This document shows, piece after piece, positions 47,404-60,011 of a stretch of 64,000 nucleotides of DNA. Every line of letters starts with the position of its first letter. The stretch's first letter is position 1. A program made the position numbers and the translations under genes. The DNA is from Datura wrightii (taxonomy: Eukaryota > Streptophyta > Magnoliopsida > Solanales > Solanaceae). The stretch lies in NCBI GenBank assembly GCA_035772735.1, contig JASDFA010000004.1:20921501-20985500 (forward strand), in the 5' to 3' direction. The notes under the pieces are model-generated. The model saw only the letters and a program-made list of their open reading frames with translations. It did not search any database and was not told the origin of the DNA.

Positions 47404-47577
47404 ATATGATATGTGATATGTGGAACTCTGGAAGACCTAAAAGACCTAAAATGGTTAATGAAAAATCTCAGATCTAATGCAAGTATACCAACTTCTAGGA
47501 CTATTAACCAACATATTAGTGTTGCCTATATAACTCTTACTCTTTCATTGCTCTTTATTTTTCATCTATTAACAATT
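47404..47577. repeat. About 165-bp promoter-like direct repeat, copy 2
   Basis: Same orientation as 38199-38362, 9.2 kb away. The sequence after the shared part differs (ATGAAAAACC... here). Confidence 0.75.
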
Positions 47578-47744
47578 GAATGAAAAACCAAAAAAAAACG
47601 GGGATGAACTTCATTTCTTCAGTCTAAAAAGGAGATTTTAAAAGTGCCTAGTGCAAATCAAAAGGCTTTGATGAGGGGCATAGTGGCCCCTTGAAAAACC
47701 AAATCAATAAGAACTGGAAAGCAATGCATCGGGAAAAAACCTCA

Positions 47745-47870
47745 TGTGTTGTGATTTCACTGGATGTTGATGGATTATCAAGTGCCACTGTGGCTACTTT
47801 ACCGCTTGGAGACAGTATGCGAACAGTCCTTGAGCCTCGCACAGTGAAGGATCTTATTTTTCCTACTTAA
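47745..47870 (-). pseudogene. Exon-like fragment, unidentified
   Basis: On the minus strand an open stretch encodes SFTVRGSRTVRILSPSGKVA and continues to SSEITTHE, ending at a donor-like GAG|GTTTTTTCC at about 47740. Base composition is richer in G+C than the surroundings and the peptide looks protein-like. Possibly an exon captured by a transposon. The family is not recognised. Confidence 0.3.
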
Positions 47871-49330
47871 GTCCTTTAAAAATTGATTATAGAAACTAGT
47901 AAACTCATCACTAATGCCAGCAATATAAATATTTAAAATTTATCATAAAAATTTATGCTATCCAAATACAAGGACCTAGAGAATTCAGTAAAATGACAAA
48001 TATTAGAAACATCAATGCTGCCATACAACTAAAATATCTGAAAAATCAATTTATAATATGTACAAACAAAAGAAGGTGAAATCCAAAAGCCAAATATTTA
48101 TGGCATGCACCTCTGTCAAAATAAATAATGTACGAATTTAAAGTAGTTATCAAAAAGTCAATCATCCTGTTTCACAATGTATATAGATACAGTCATTCAG
48201 GATAAAGTTTGACTAGGACAAGAAGTGCTGAATCAGTTGTTGATAAGCTGAAAACTATTATATAGAACTCAAAGATCAAGATAACCTCCATAGTGGGGGA
48301 GTAGAACAAAAAGGTTTAATAGTTATTTCTCCCGTTTTAACAACGATAACATGTGGTGTTAATATAGAAACTGGCAGCAATTTTCCAATCTCCATCTGAA
48401 AGAATTTTTCCATTGTCAAGCCAAAATGATTTTAAAGAATCCCTAGATAATAATAGTGAAGCATTAAGTAACAGCTCCTTCTTTAAGTACTTCTTTTTTC
48501 TTTTTCTTTAAGTACTGTCAAAATTTAACCAGAAGTAAAAACTTACAATAATTTAAGAAATATAACAAGTAAAAGGATCCAATACATATGCATGGTATTG
48601 GCATTCACTCTCTCATCCATCATTGAAATAGTGAATAGATTTAAATTACAACTATGAGCACAAAAGGGCATATGGGTCATCTTCATTTATGAGGTCCTTA
48701 AGTCAAATGCTCTTCTCTATATATAATTAAGAAATCATTAGTGTATGATATTGTATGCAACGTCCATATGTGTTTTATATCAGCTCAAAATGATCAATCA
48801 AGACCAAACTATTATAAAATTACCCCGACATGAACACAAAAGAATAGGTCAAAAGAAACTATTATCTAAAGAATTAGCCAAGTAAATTATATATTCATAA
48901 GGCATGTCAGAAAGCTTCATAAAACCATACATAAGAAATATCAACATCTATAAAGATGTTGTTGTCCTGTGTTTAAATCAGTAAAATAAAAAATAATAAT
49001 TAATATTCGAGACGACAAAATTTACTATGTGTTCTTAAGGAATTTAATTTCTTCACTATACTCGAGATTTTGGATTACTTCCTCTCAGGATAAAATAGAT
49101 ATACCTGTTAATGGTGTAGCAGTATCTCAAATACAAATAACTTTGTCGAACTCAAAGAGCAGTAACAAATCACACAATGGACTTGATTTTATTTGTTTGA
49201 AAATATGTAGAATGTTTGAAAATTCTATCAAAATATATATTAGAAATGAAAGAAAAATGACTTTATTTATAGCCAAAGATCTGAAGTGAAGTGGTTTGAA
49301 AACACCTGTTCAGATGGTGTCTATTCGGAA
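47871..49330. other. AT-rich intergenic DNA
   Basis: No gene recognised; short open frames (for example 49029-49289) have no recognisable domain. Confidence 0.45.
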
Positions 49331-49862
49331 TGACTACCATTGGGAAAGAAAATATTTCGGCCTGACTTGTACTGCACCTACATTTCGCAGATGAGGAACC
49401 ACGGACCGCAGGTCTAGATAGAATTCATTCAGAACACTCTGGGTGTCATTTGCGTTTCGCAGGTGAGGACCAGCGGCCCCCAGGTGCAACGCAGGTCCAA
49501 GCAGAATCCGTCCAGATTGCGCGAAAGAGTCAATTTGAATTTAAATAAATTTGGTCTAAAAATATATCAATCATTTAGATCATTTGACCAAATCCAAATC
49601 GAAATCCGAAGCCGAGCCGAGCGACTACGACGGCGTGAGGAAAAACTTTCTTCTCAACTCTTTATTAGCTAGAAAATGTATGCCTAGACAACATAAGTTA
49701 CACAATTAATCCTTTAACCATCTTAGGTTCTCATTGTTTTGTTCGTTTTAGCCATGAACACTACTTGGTCTCATAAGTGCATAGAGAATTGTCCTTACAG
49801 AATTCTCCTTGAAGCGGCTTACACTTCACACTTATATAGGTGATTGCTGAATATATTATCCC
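49331..49862. other. GC-richer repeat-like segment, probably an LTR fragment
   Basis: Contains CGCAGATGAGGAACCACGGA and a similar CGCAGGTGAGGACCAGCGGC 72 bp apart, and GAAGCCGAGCCGAGCGACTA, wording common in Solanaceae retrotransposon LTRs. Its right side is cut by the Tekay insertion at 49863. No second copy lies in the window. Confidence 0.35.
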
Positions 49863-52362
49863 TTTCACGCCCCGAGCCTACACCCTGGACGTAACACGGT
49901 ACTTGAAGTCACAAGTGACCCCAAGTCAACTTCTGGTTTATCACACACTAGCATTCTAAGTAAACATGCAAAACGGAACTTATAAATAACAGCTTTAGCA
50001 GTTTAAGAAAATGTAAAGACTGAAAGTAGAGAAGTAAATAATAAATCTGAAATACGATTCCGAAAGACAAGTCTGGTCTGAAAGCCAACTACTGAGGAGT
50101 TGCTGGGACAGGTCCTCAGCTAACTCTAAGTTTAAACAAAACCATAACTAAATGAAATAAATAAACAAGGCCCTCGAATAATGAGGACTCACACTCTGAT
50201 ATGCTAAAGCAGAATGCTCAGAAACTGAGGTAACTATCTATGCTAAACTTGAGAACCTACAGCTGTATCATGAAATGATACAACATGAAAAGCATGCGTC
50301 AGTACTTTGAATGTACTGAGTAAGTGGGAAAGATATACTAAATATGAAGTCTGAATTGAAATGACACGCCATGAACAACAAGTACTGAATTGAACTACTA
50401 ATACAATCTGAAATGGTCAAGACAACCCCGTCTGATGGTCATGGACATGCCCTAAGTATGAATCACTGAATTTGAGATATTGTACTGAACTGAGCTGCTT
50501 ATTTGGATAATGGAATGGACAGACTAGTGGGAGAGTTTATAACCGACATTTAACCACGTGAGCTACACGTGGAGTCCGATGTATACACCCCACCGGTAGG
50601 ACTCAATATACCTTACCAAGGTATAAAGACATGAACTAGGTGATCACAAAATATCTGGGCCCAATCAGGCTAAATAATACTAAAAACCTACGCTGAAAAC
50701 GTAGTTCTGGGAACCTGGGTGTGCTGGAACCCCGGCCCGCTTGGTGCTAAGTTCTACTCCCACTAGAAAACTTAAACTGAACTGCTAAGCTGATAGCTCG
50801 AAATTGGGGCCCAAGACTAATTAGGGACGAATAACTACAAGTACCCTGAGAGTCTTATCAGACCAGATTCTGAAACTGAATTCTAAGACCAGTCAGAGCT
50901 ACTTATCTAGAAGCATTGTAATCGTCTACAGAACAACTAATAACTGAACTGGGGTCCTGGGGCTGGTCAGAGCTATAACTGAATGTCATGACCGCCTAAT
51001 GGACCAAACATCTGAAATCTGAATCTGAGTATGAAACTGGGAGACACCATTGACACCTCAAAAGTAAACTAGAGTCAAACTGATCAATTGACATTTTTAC
51101 TGGACAACACTAAGGTTGCTAAAAAATCTAACTGAAACTAGACTGATAGAGTTCTGTGTTCTAACTAACTGAATTTCTAAGCAGCTAATAGAGAGCTCAA
51201 CTTATCCCAACAATACAAGAATTTCATATATAGAGCAATTTCAAGGATTTTAGGAATTTCATTCAACAGGGCTAACGTCATTCTCACTAATGAAATATCT
51301 ATGCCACACATAAAAATATATAGGAAATTCTAGAAAATTCAACCCATAATATTCTTCATTCACTAGAGGAAATTTAATAAACAAAATTCATAACTAGAAA
51401 GTTAGGGCTTAGATTCCTTTATATATAAACACTGATAACTCGATGGGAATTTATGGGGATCATATCAACAATATACATGAACATCATTCTAAGTGAAATC
51501 AACGATAATAACCATGAACACTTTTCATACTCGAAAAACTCAGGGCTTAAAACTGATAGCGAAAATTGAGGAGGATCTTGGGGGTACAAGGAAAGAACAA
51601 TTCCCTTGCTAAAACCCACATACCTGACTAAATTTCTCCAGATGAAGAAGCTTGAATGGCTGAAGTTGGTGAGGAACCCTAGACTTCGCTGGAGAGTTCT
51701 TGAGAGGATACTTCGATCTTTTCTTGAGAACTGAGAGTGGGCAATGAGGAATGAACCATTTTTGCCCACTAAAACGTCTGAAACTGGTGCTTAAACAATA
51801 TGGTTTAATGCTTGGAAGAATAGGAAATTACTAAATAGCCCTTAGAAATTCTCAGGGAAAACCTGTCAGGTGTCCCTAACGGGTGACCTAACGACTCGTT
51901 ACCAGGTCCAACGAGCCGTGGGATCCTCTCGTCAACACTGGAAAAATCTCTACTAACTCCTGACAGGAAAATGACGAGTCGTCATGACTGGGAACGACTC
52001 GTCGTGTTATCCGTCAGGTACACTGGTAAGAAGGCTAGGAAGGATTGGGAACGAAGGACCTGATGAGTCGTTACTGCTGATGACAACTCGTGGTGACCTT
52101 CTGTCAAGTACACTGTCTACTTCTCAAATTCTAAATTTCCGATTTGGCAACGGGCGACTTAACGAGTCGTGCGGCCTGATAACGACTCGTGGGGTCATCT
52201 GTTGGGAAACACTAACTCATCATCTTGGCCTCCTTCTCACGGTTGACCTGACGAGCTGTTGGGTCTCTTAACGACCCGTCAGGTTGGTCGTTCTGCATCT
52301 GTTCTGCAGTTTTTTAGATTTTCAAATTAAGTCTCGAATATTGATTTTGAGCTTCCGGGGCA
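49863..52362 (-). mobile_element. 3' LTR of a Tekay/Del chromovirus
   Basis: About 2.5 kb. On the minus strand it starts TGCCCCGGAAG right after a polypurine tract and ends GGGGCGTGAAA (canonical GTGACA mutated). It aligns with 57423-58959, the partial 5' LTR. In the first 240 bp about 20 positions differ, roughly 8-9%. Degenerate 'gacgagtcgt/acgactcgt' short repeats lie at 51890-52290. TATCC at 49858-49862 would be one target-duplication copy. Confidence 0.88.
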
Positions 52363-52382
52363 TTATAATATCTCCCCCTTGG
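52363..52382 (-). other. Polypurine tract of the Tekay element
   Basis: Minus-strand AAGGGGGAGATATTATAA directly precedes the LTR start, the expected priming site for plus-strand DNA synthesis. Confidence 0.75.
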
Positions 52383-52639
52383 AAACATTCATCCTCGAAT
52401 GTTAGAAAACTCATAGCAACTAGAAATAACAACCCAAACATTTAAATACTGCTCATTCAACTTCATAACGATCGAAATGACTACCTCCATTTTGGAGAAT
52501 ATAACTGAATTGAATTTTTCTTTTCATAAACACAACCAAAGTCAGAAAGAAAATTTAGGTACATGAACCAAATTCAACAACTAGTTCAGGTCTTAAAACA
52601 AAATTCACATATCAAACTGCAACAGAGTTGGTAGAGAAT

Positions 52640-53803
52640 AAGTGTAGGTATTTGGCCCTTATATCTGCTTCGGCCTCCCACGCAGCAACTTGCTGATTCC
52701 TCCATGAAACCTTTGACTGAAGCTATTTCCTTATTCCTCAATCTACGAACCTATCGGTCTAGGATTTGGACTGGTACCTCCTCATAGGTGAGGCTATCCT
52801 TGATTGCAACATTATCCAATGGCACCACAGAGGTTGGATCTCCGATACACTTTTTCAAAAGTGATACATGGAAAACTGGATGTATAACTGCTAGTTCTGA
52901 AAGTAACTCTAGCTCATAGGCTACCTTGCCGATACACCTCAAAATTCTATAGGGTCGCACATACCTAGGACTGAGTTTCCCCTTCTTCCCAAACCTCATC
53001 ACCCCTTTCATGGGTGAAATTTTTATGTATACCCAGTCATCAACTGAAAACTCCAGCTCTCTTCTTCGAACTTCAGCATAGGATTTCTGATGGCTCTGGG
53101 CTGTTTTCAATCTTTCTCGGATGAGCTGAACTTTCTGCATTGCCTCATGAACCGAGTCTAGCCCTATCAAGGTAGTTTCACTGACTTCAAACCAACCTAT
53201 AGGAGATCTACACCTCCTACCATACAATGCCTCAAACGTGGCCATATAGATGCTAGAATGATAGCTCTTGTTGTATGAAAATTCGATAAGAGGCAGATGG
53301 TCATCCCAATTACCCTTAAAATCAATCGCGCACGCTCTTAGCATATCCTCTAGAGTTTGAATAGTCTGCTCAGCTTGCCCATCTTTTTGCGGGTGAAAAG
53401 CTATACTGAGCTTGACCTGAGTTCCAAGTCCCTTCTGAAAAGACTTCCCAAAATGGGAGGTGAACTAGGTACCCCTGTCTGAAATAATAGCCAATGGCAC
53501 CCCATGAAGTCTAAACAACTCCCGAATATAAGGTCTAGCATAATCCTCAGTTGAATTTGTGGTTTTGACTAGGAGGAAATGTGCTGACATAGTCATCCGG
53601 TCTACTACCACCCAGATAGAGTCATATTACCGACGAGTCTGAGGTAGACCCGTAATGAAGTCCATGTTTATTTCTTCCCACTTCCATGTGGGTATATTGA
53701 TATCGTGAGTCATACCTCCCGGTCTTTGGTATTCTACCTTTACTTGCTGGCAGTTCAGGCACTTAGCTACAAATTTAGCAATATCTTTTTTCATGTCGTT
53801 TTG
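52640..53803 (-). pseudogene. Tekay integrase and chromodomain, broken
   Basis: Reading from 53803 down: zinc-finger part of integrase (CLNCQQVKVEYQRPGG), core start (WEEINMDFITGLPQ), VDRMTMSAHFLLV, IISDRG, FHPQKDGQAEQTIQTLEDML, then an open part 53344-52751 with FSYNKSYHSSI, ALYGRRCRSPIGWFEV and VHPVFHVSLLKKC. Stops replace Gln at about 53629 and 53467 and at 52751. Beyond 52751 a chromodomain-like tail reads VRRLRNKEIASVK, then WEAEADI after a frameshift. A C-terminal chromodomain defines the chromovirus branch and steers insertion toward heterochromatin. The lesions are mostly C-to-T or G-to-A. Confidence 0.85.
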
Positions 53804-55464
53804 TCAGTAAATGTCCCATAAATCACGGTACATCTTAGTAGCACCAAGGTGAATGGAATACCTTGAGCTGTGTGCCTCAGCCAAAATCTTCTGTCTTAAC
53901 TCACCAACATCTGGCACGCACAACCTTCCCTGGTAACGGAGCACTCCATCTCCCCTTTGGGAGAAAACCTCTACCCCTTTTCTGAGAACCACTTCCTTGA
54001 TTTTAAGTAGAATTGGATATTCATCTTGTCTGGACTTTACTTCAACTACCAAAGATGAATCTGACCAGCTTTGTACTAATACTCCACCTTTGGCTGAGTC
54101 TACCAGCTGCACCCCTAACCGGGCTAGTCTGTGAACATCCTTTTCTAACTCCCTTTTTCCTTCCTCAAAGTGAGCTACACTTTCCATAGATTGCCTACCT
54201 AGGGCGTCAGCCACCACATTGTCCTTGCTCGGATGATACAGCACACTCGTGTCATAATCTTTTAGGAGCTCTAACCACCTTCTCTGTCGGAGCTTCAGGT
54301 CCTTTTGGCTGAACACATACTGAAGACTCTTGTGATCTGTGAACACATCTATATGAGCTCCATATAAGTAGTATCTCCATATTTTTAACGCGAACACCAC
54401 AACTGCTAACTCCAAGTGATGAGTTGGATAATTCTTCTCATGGACTTTGAGCTGTCTAGAAGCATAGGCTATCACTTTGCCCCTCTGCATCAGAACACAT
54501 CCAAGTCCAACTCTGGAGGCGTCACAATACACTACAAAACCATATGTTCCTTCCAGAAAGGTTAACACTAGAGCAGTAGTGAGTCGAGTCTCAACTCCTG
54601 GAAACTCTTCTCACACTCGTCTGACCACTGGAATTTCTCCTTCTTCTGAGTTAACTTGGTCAGAGGAGAGGCTATGGAGGAGAAACCTTCTACAAACCGT
54701 CGGTAATAACCCGCTAAGCCCAGAAAAATCCTTATTTCTATAGGGGAGGTAGGTCTGGGCCAATCCTTCACTGCTGCTATTTTATGCGTATCTACTTGTA
54801 TCTTTTCACCTGAGACCACATGACCCAAGAAGGTCACAGACTTCAACTAGAATTCACACTTACTAAACTTGGCGATTAACTGGCGATCTCTGAGAGTCTG
54901 CAATGCTAACCTTAGGTGATTGGCATGCTCTTCCTCATTTCTGGAGTACACCAGAATGTCGTCGATAAAAATGATGATGAACATATCTAGGTACGACTTG
55001 AAAACCTTGTTCATTAGGTCCATGAAGGCTGTTGGAGCATTAGTTAACCCAAAGGACATCACCACAAACTCATAGCGACCATATCGAGTTTTGAATGCTG
55101 TTTTCGGTATGTCACTTTCTCTAACCCTTAACTGATGGTATCCTGACCTGAGATCAATCTTGGAGAAACAACTGGCTCCCTGAAGCTAATCGAATAGGTG
55201 ATCAATTCTAGGTAAGGGATATATGTTCTGGACTATGAATTTGTTCAGCTGACGGTAATCTATGCACATTTTGAGGGTACCGTCTTTCTTACGCATGAAT
55301 AGCACTGGAGCACCCTAGGGAGAGATGTTGGGTCTAATGACACCCTTACCAAGAAGATCTTTTAGCTACTCCTTCAACTCCTTAAGCTCAACTGGAGCCA
55401 TTTTTTAAGGAGGAATCATGATGGGCTGAGTATTTGGAAGGAGATCTATCCCGAAGTCTATTTC
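53804..55464 (-). pseudogene. Tekay reverse transcriptase and RNase H, broken
   Basis: From 55430 down: KGVIRPNISP, VLFMRKKDGTLKMCIDYRQLN, FSKIDLRSGYHQLRV, MSFGLTNAPTAFMDLMNKVF and the catalytic FIDD box (about 54955-54966), then FLGHVVSGEKI and FLGLAGYYRRFV. RNase H occupies 54568-53804 with VVYCDASRVGLGCVLMQ, HHLELAVVVFALKIWRYYL and FTDHKSLQYVF. Stops interrupt at about 55368, 55314, 55188, 54846 and 53804, and a frameshift lies near 54590. Most stops derive from Trp or Gln codons. Confidence 0.88.
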
Positions 55465-56262
55465 CTATTCAGGGGAGACTCCAGGAAGATCTTCAGGAAA
55501 TACATCTGGAAATTCACTGGAAACTGGAACTAACTGAATGGTTGGGGTCTTAGAGTTGGAATCTTTGACCCGAACCAGATGATATAAACATCCCTTGGAA
55601 ATGAGTTTCTGGGCCTTAAGGAAGGAAATAAACCTACCCTTAGGCGCTGAACTGCTTCCCAACCATTCTAACACGGGCTCATCTGGAAACTTGAACTTGA
55701 CAACCCTAGTCCTACAGTCAACTAAGGCATAGAAGGAATGTAACCAATCCATGCCTAGAATAAGGTCGAAGTTGACCATGTCTAGCTCTACCAGATCAAC
55801 TGGAATGATTTTATTCAAGACTGAGACTGGGCCGTTTCCATACACCTGACTGGCTTTAACTGACTCGCCAATTGGGGTGCAAACTGAGAAGGTTTCTGAT
55901 AGGACCTCTAGATTGATGCCAAACTGAAATGCTACATATGGAGTTACAAACGAAAGAGTAGCTCCTGGATCTAGGAGGGCATACACGTCTAGTTGAAAGA
56001 GATACAATATACCAGTAACTACGTCAGGTGAACTTTCCTGATCCTGACGAGAAGAGAGAGAATAAAAATGATTCTGGAATTGACCGCCATCTGTACCTGA
56101 TGGGTTGTCCTGCTGAGCTGGTCGACTTGCTGGAGCTGATGAGGTAGTGGATTGTGATCTTCCTCGCCCTGCTGATGTACACTCCCTAAGCTTGTGTCCA
56201 AGCTGTCCACACTCGAAACAGCCCTCTCGTCCCTGAAGGCATTCTCCTGGGTGATTTTACCA
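55465..56262 (-). pseudogene. Tekay gag zinc knuckle and aspartic protease region
   Basis: An open frame from about 56262 to 55465 includes the knuckle CFECGQLGHKLREC (56179-56220), a Ser/Gln-rich linker, and the protease with LLDPGATLSFVTP (the DPG form usual in this clade) and LILGMDWLHSF. The C-terminal part leads toward RT (PVSSEFPDVFPEDLPG). A frameshift near 56255 and a stop at 55465 break the connection to the neighbouring parts. Confidence 0.82.
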
Positions 56263-56390
56263 CAGTTGGGATAAGATGGATATTTGTTTCCTATACTGGG
56301 GGCCTAAGACTGAGTGGCAGAAGACCCACCCCTCCGATCCAGGTGGGACCGAAAGGTTGGTGCGTTGGCTGAACTAGGTGTTAGGGCCCT

Positions 56391-57217
56391 CTACTGCTGC
56401 TGCTGCTGCTGTGCACGACTACTACCGCCAGATCTCTGGTGGCGGATATTTGACTGGCCTGTTCTTGCCTGCTTGTTCTTTCGTTCCATATCCTTTAGTT
56501 TCTCGGCCACAATTTGTTGAGCATAAATAATTAGGCTGGACAAATCCATGTCTTTGATCAACATTGCAGTCCTGCACTCTTTGAGGACCAGATTAGACAC
56601 TCCATTCATGAACTTCAGCATGCGAGCCCTCGACTCGACCACCATATATGGAGCATACTTTGATAGTCTAGTAAACTCCAGAGCATACTCCTCCACTATT
56701 CGGTTACCTTACCGTAAGTTCATAAACTCTTCCATCTTAGTCTCCCTCAGCTCCCGGGGAAAGAACTATCTAGAAAAACTGTATGAAACTCCTCCCACTC
56801 AACCGGTCCTGCTTCCGCTGACCGCCCTTCCTTCCACTGCTCGTAGCAAACTTGGGCTACCCCTTTTAGCTGGTAGACAGCCAGGTCAGCACTCTCAGAG
56901 GAGCTAACACCCATGATCCTGGTAATCTTCCCAATCTCATCTACAAAGCCATGTGCGTCCTCTCCCACCTTTGTTCTGTGAAAGTCTAGAGGGTTCATCC
57001 GGGTAAAATCCCACACCCGGGCAGCAATTGCAGAACCATTTGTGGCTACTGGACCCACCTGCTGGTTTATTTGATGGGTGAAAGTCTGAGCAAGCAATTG
57101 AATGGCCGCCCTGAATTCAGAGATAGCCACAACATCGTCCTGAGGAACTGTTGGAGTTGGTGGAGTGGGTCTGTTGGCGTTTCCAGCTCTCCGCCCATTT
57201 GCACGTCGAGGAGGCAT
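56391..57217 (-). pseudogene. Tekay gag capsid region, broken
   Basis: It starts MPPRRANGRRAGNANR, followed by a Pro-rich stretch and a retrotransposon-gag domain (NPLDFHRTKV, VYQLKGVAQVCYEQWKEGR, EEFHTVFLDSSFPG). A stop at 56747 separates it from the continuation MEEYALEFTRLSKYAPYMV at 56696. The segment ends in a poly-Gln run (CAG/CTG repeat) and a stop at 56391-56393. Gag would form the particle that holds the element's RNA. Confidence 0.85.
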
Positions 57218-57403
57218 TGTTCACTGAAAGGAAAAGGACAACGTCTTTGAAGCTAGACTTTAATGCACGATAAAGAGCATGAAAAAAGGGGAATTTATCT
57301 TGATAACATCTCGTAGCCTCCTTGTCATAAGAGTGGCACCTTCAACCCCATGATAAGGACTCTACTCGATGCGGCTTTTAGACTTGCCGAGGATACTCTA
57401 AAC

Positions 57404-57418
57404 TTGGCTCTGACACAA
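57404..57418 (-). other. tRNA-Met primer binding site of the Tekay element
   Basis: Minus-strand TGTGTCAGAGCCAAG lies just inside the 5' LTR and resembles the usual initiator-tRNA-Met site TGGTATCAGAGCC with changes. Confidence 0.65.
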
Positions 57419-57422
57419 AGTT

Positions 57423-58959
57423 TGTCACGCCCCGAGCCTACACCCTGAACGTAACACGGTACTTGAAGCCACAAGTGACCACAAATCAACCCCTGGTCTA
57501 TCACACACTAGCATTCTGAGTAAACATTCACAACAAAACTTATAAATAACAGCTTTAGCAGTTTAAAAAAATGTAGAGACTGAAAGTAGAGAAGTAAATA
57601 ATAAATCTGAAATACGATTCTGAAAGACAAGTCTGGTCTAAAATCCAACTATTGAGGAGTTGCTGGGACAGATGCCCAGCTAACTCTAAGTTTAAACAAA
57701 ACCATAACTAAATGAAATAAATAAACAAGGCCCTTAAATAATGAGGACTCACACTTTGATCTGCTGAAGCGGAACACTCTGAAACTGAGGTAACTATCTG
57801 AACTTGAGAACCTGCAGCTGTATCATGAAATGATATATCATGAAAAGCATGTGATATATTGAGTAAGTGGGAGATACATACTAAACATGAAGTCTGAACT
57901 GAAATGACACGCCATGACAAACAAGTACTTAAGTGAACTACTGATATAATATGAAATAGTCAAGACAACCCCGTCTGATGGTCATGGACATGCCCTAAGT
58001 CTAAATCACTGAATCTGAGATACTGTACTGAACTGAGCCGCTTATTCTGATCCTGAACTGGACTAACTAGTGGGAGAGTCTATAACTGATAATTAACCAT
58101 GTAAGCTAGACGTGGAGTCTGATGTATACACCCCACCAGTAGGACCCAATATACCTTTCCAGGGTATAAAGGAATGAACTGGGTGATCACAAAATATATC
58201 GGGCCAATCAGGCCAAATAATACTAAAAACCTACACTGGAAACGTAGTTTTGGGAATCTGGGTGCGCTGGAACCCCGGATCGCTCGGTGCTAAGTTCTAC
58301 TCCCATTGGAAAACTTAAACTGAACTACTAAGCTGATAGCTCAAAACTGGGGCCCAAGACTAGTCAGGGACGAATAACTACAGGTACTCTGAGAGTCTTA
58401 TGGACCAGATTCTGAAACTGGGTTCTAATACCAGTTAGAGCTGCTTATCTAGAAGCGTCGTAACCGTCTACAGAACAACTAATGATTGAACTGGGGTCCT
58501 AGGGCTGGTAAGAGTTATAACTGAATGTCATGACCGCCTAGTGTATCAAATATCTGAAATTTGAATCTGAGTCTGAAATTGGGAGGCACCACGGATACCT
58601 CAAAAGTAAACTGGAGTCAAACTGATCAGTTGACATTTTTTCTGGACAACACTAAGTAGCTAAAAAATATGACTGAAACTAGATTGATAGAGTTCTGTGT
58701 TCTAACAAATTGAATTTCTAAGCAGCTAATAGAGAGCTCAACTTATCCCAACAATACAGGAATTTCATAATATAGAGCAATTTCAAGGATTCTAGGAATT
58801 TCATTCAACAGGGCTAACGTCATTCTCATTAATGAAATATCTACGCCACACATAAAAATATATAGGAAATTCTAGAAAATTCAACCCATAGCATTCTTCA
58901 TTCACTAGAGAAAATTTAATGAACAAAATTCATAACTAGAAAGTTAGGGCTTAGATTCG
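57423..58959 (-). mobile_element. 5' LTR of the Tekay chromovirus, split by a younger insertion
   Basis: Aligns with the first roughly 1.55 kb (plus-strand order) of the LTR at 49863-52362, up to GGGCTTAGATTC; there the left copy continues but this copy is interrupted at 58960 by another LTR starting TGTTACACCCC. The remaining LTR sequence should lie beyond the window. Confidence 0.85.
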
Positions 58960-59967
58960 TGTTACACCCCGTAAGTTCTTGACACTTAGTTGGCCTATTC
59001 GCATGTTGATTATGAGTTTTATAATAACATACGTGCGAGAAAAGGGCCCAGGGAGAGACCGGACAAGCGCCAAGTCGGAGCGTCACAAGGCAAATGCGAC
59101 TTATAAATCGCATTCGACAAATGCGACTTAAATGCCCCAAGTATATAAGGCTCCCACTTTGTTTTAAATCATTTTCCCTTGATATAATTTCCAGTAAATG
59201 AACAGAAACAGAGGGGAACAAAGGGTTTGATTAAATTTCCTTCCGTTTACACCGTCAAACGCAGTCCAAACTTGAATTAACTTCGGGTAGCGAAGTATAA
59301 AGCTGCCGGGAGCATTCCTGCGGAGTTAGTTTCGCGAAATTCGGCCAGCGAATCGTCGTCACGCCGAGGTAAGGTAAGTGAAATTGCTCCAAACTAGTGT
59401 TAATATACTCCCAACATTAAAGTGAGTATTTCTCTCTTCTAGACCCCCGAGAAATAGCGAGTTTTCGGCCGTTCTTCGATAAGTCGAAGAATAGGAAGTA
59501 GGTATAGCCATAATATGGTTTCTTTTCAAAATAATAGTAGAATTAATTCTATTCTTTCATGAATATGAATACAGTTGGGAGAAATAGATGAATACTGGTC
59601 GAGCTACGCTAGTTAATCAGAAAGTCGACAGTTGTAGTATGTAAAGCCAGTTTCTTTCGGCAAGCTAGTAGTTCCAGTATAGCAAAATAGTAAAAATTCC
59701 AGTAGAATGTTTCAGAAGCCGTATATTATATTCAGTATGAGTTCAGTAAGCATGTTAGGATTATTATATAGTGTTCAACATGAAACTCAGTAAAACAGTA
59801 TTTTCCCAGTAGAATATTCCAGAAATATTATTTCAGACTCAGTATATCTCAGTATTTTTTCATTATATTTCAGTATCAGATTCAACATATTTCAGTATCA
59901 GATTCAGTATATTTTAGTATGAAATTCAGAACAGAATACCAGAATTTAAATATTATTATTAGATTCA

Positions 59968-60011
<44 letters not shown>

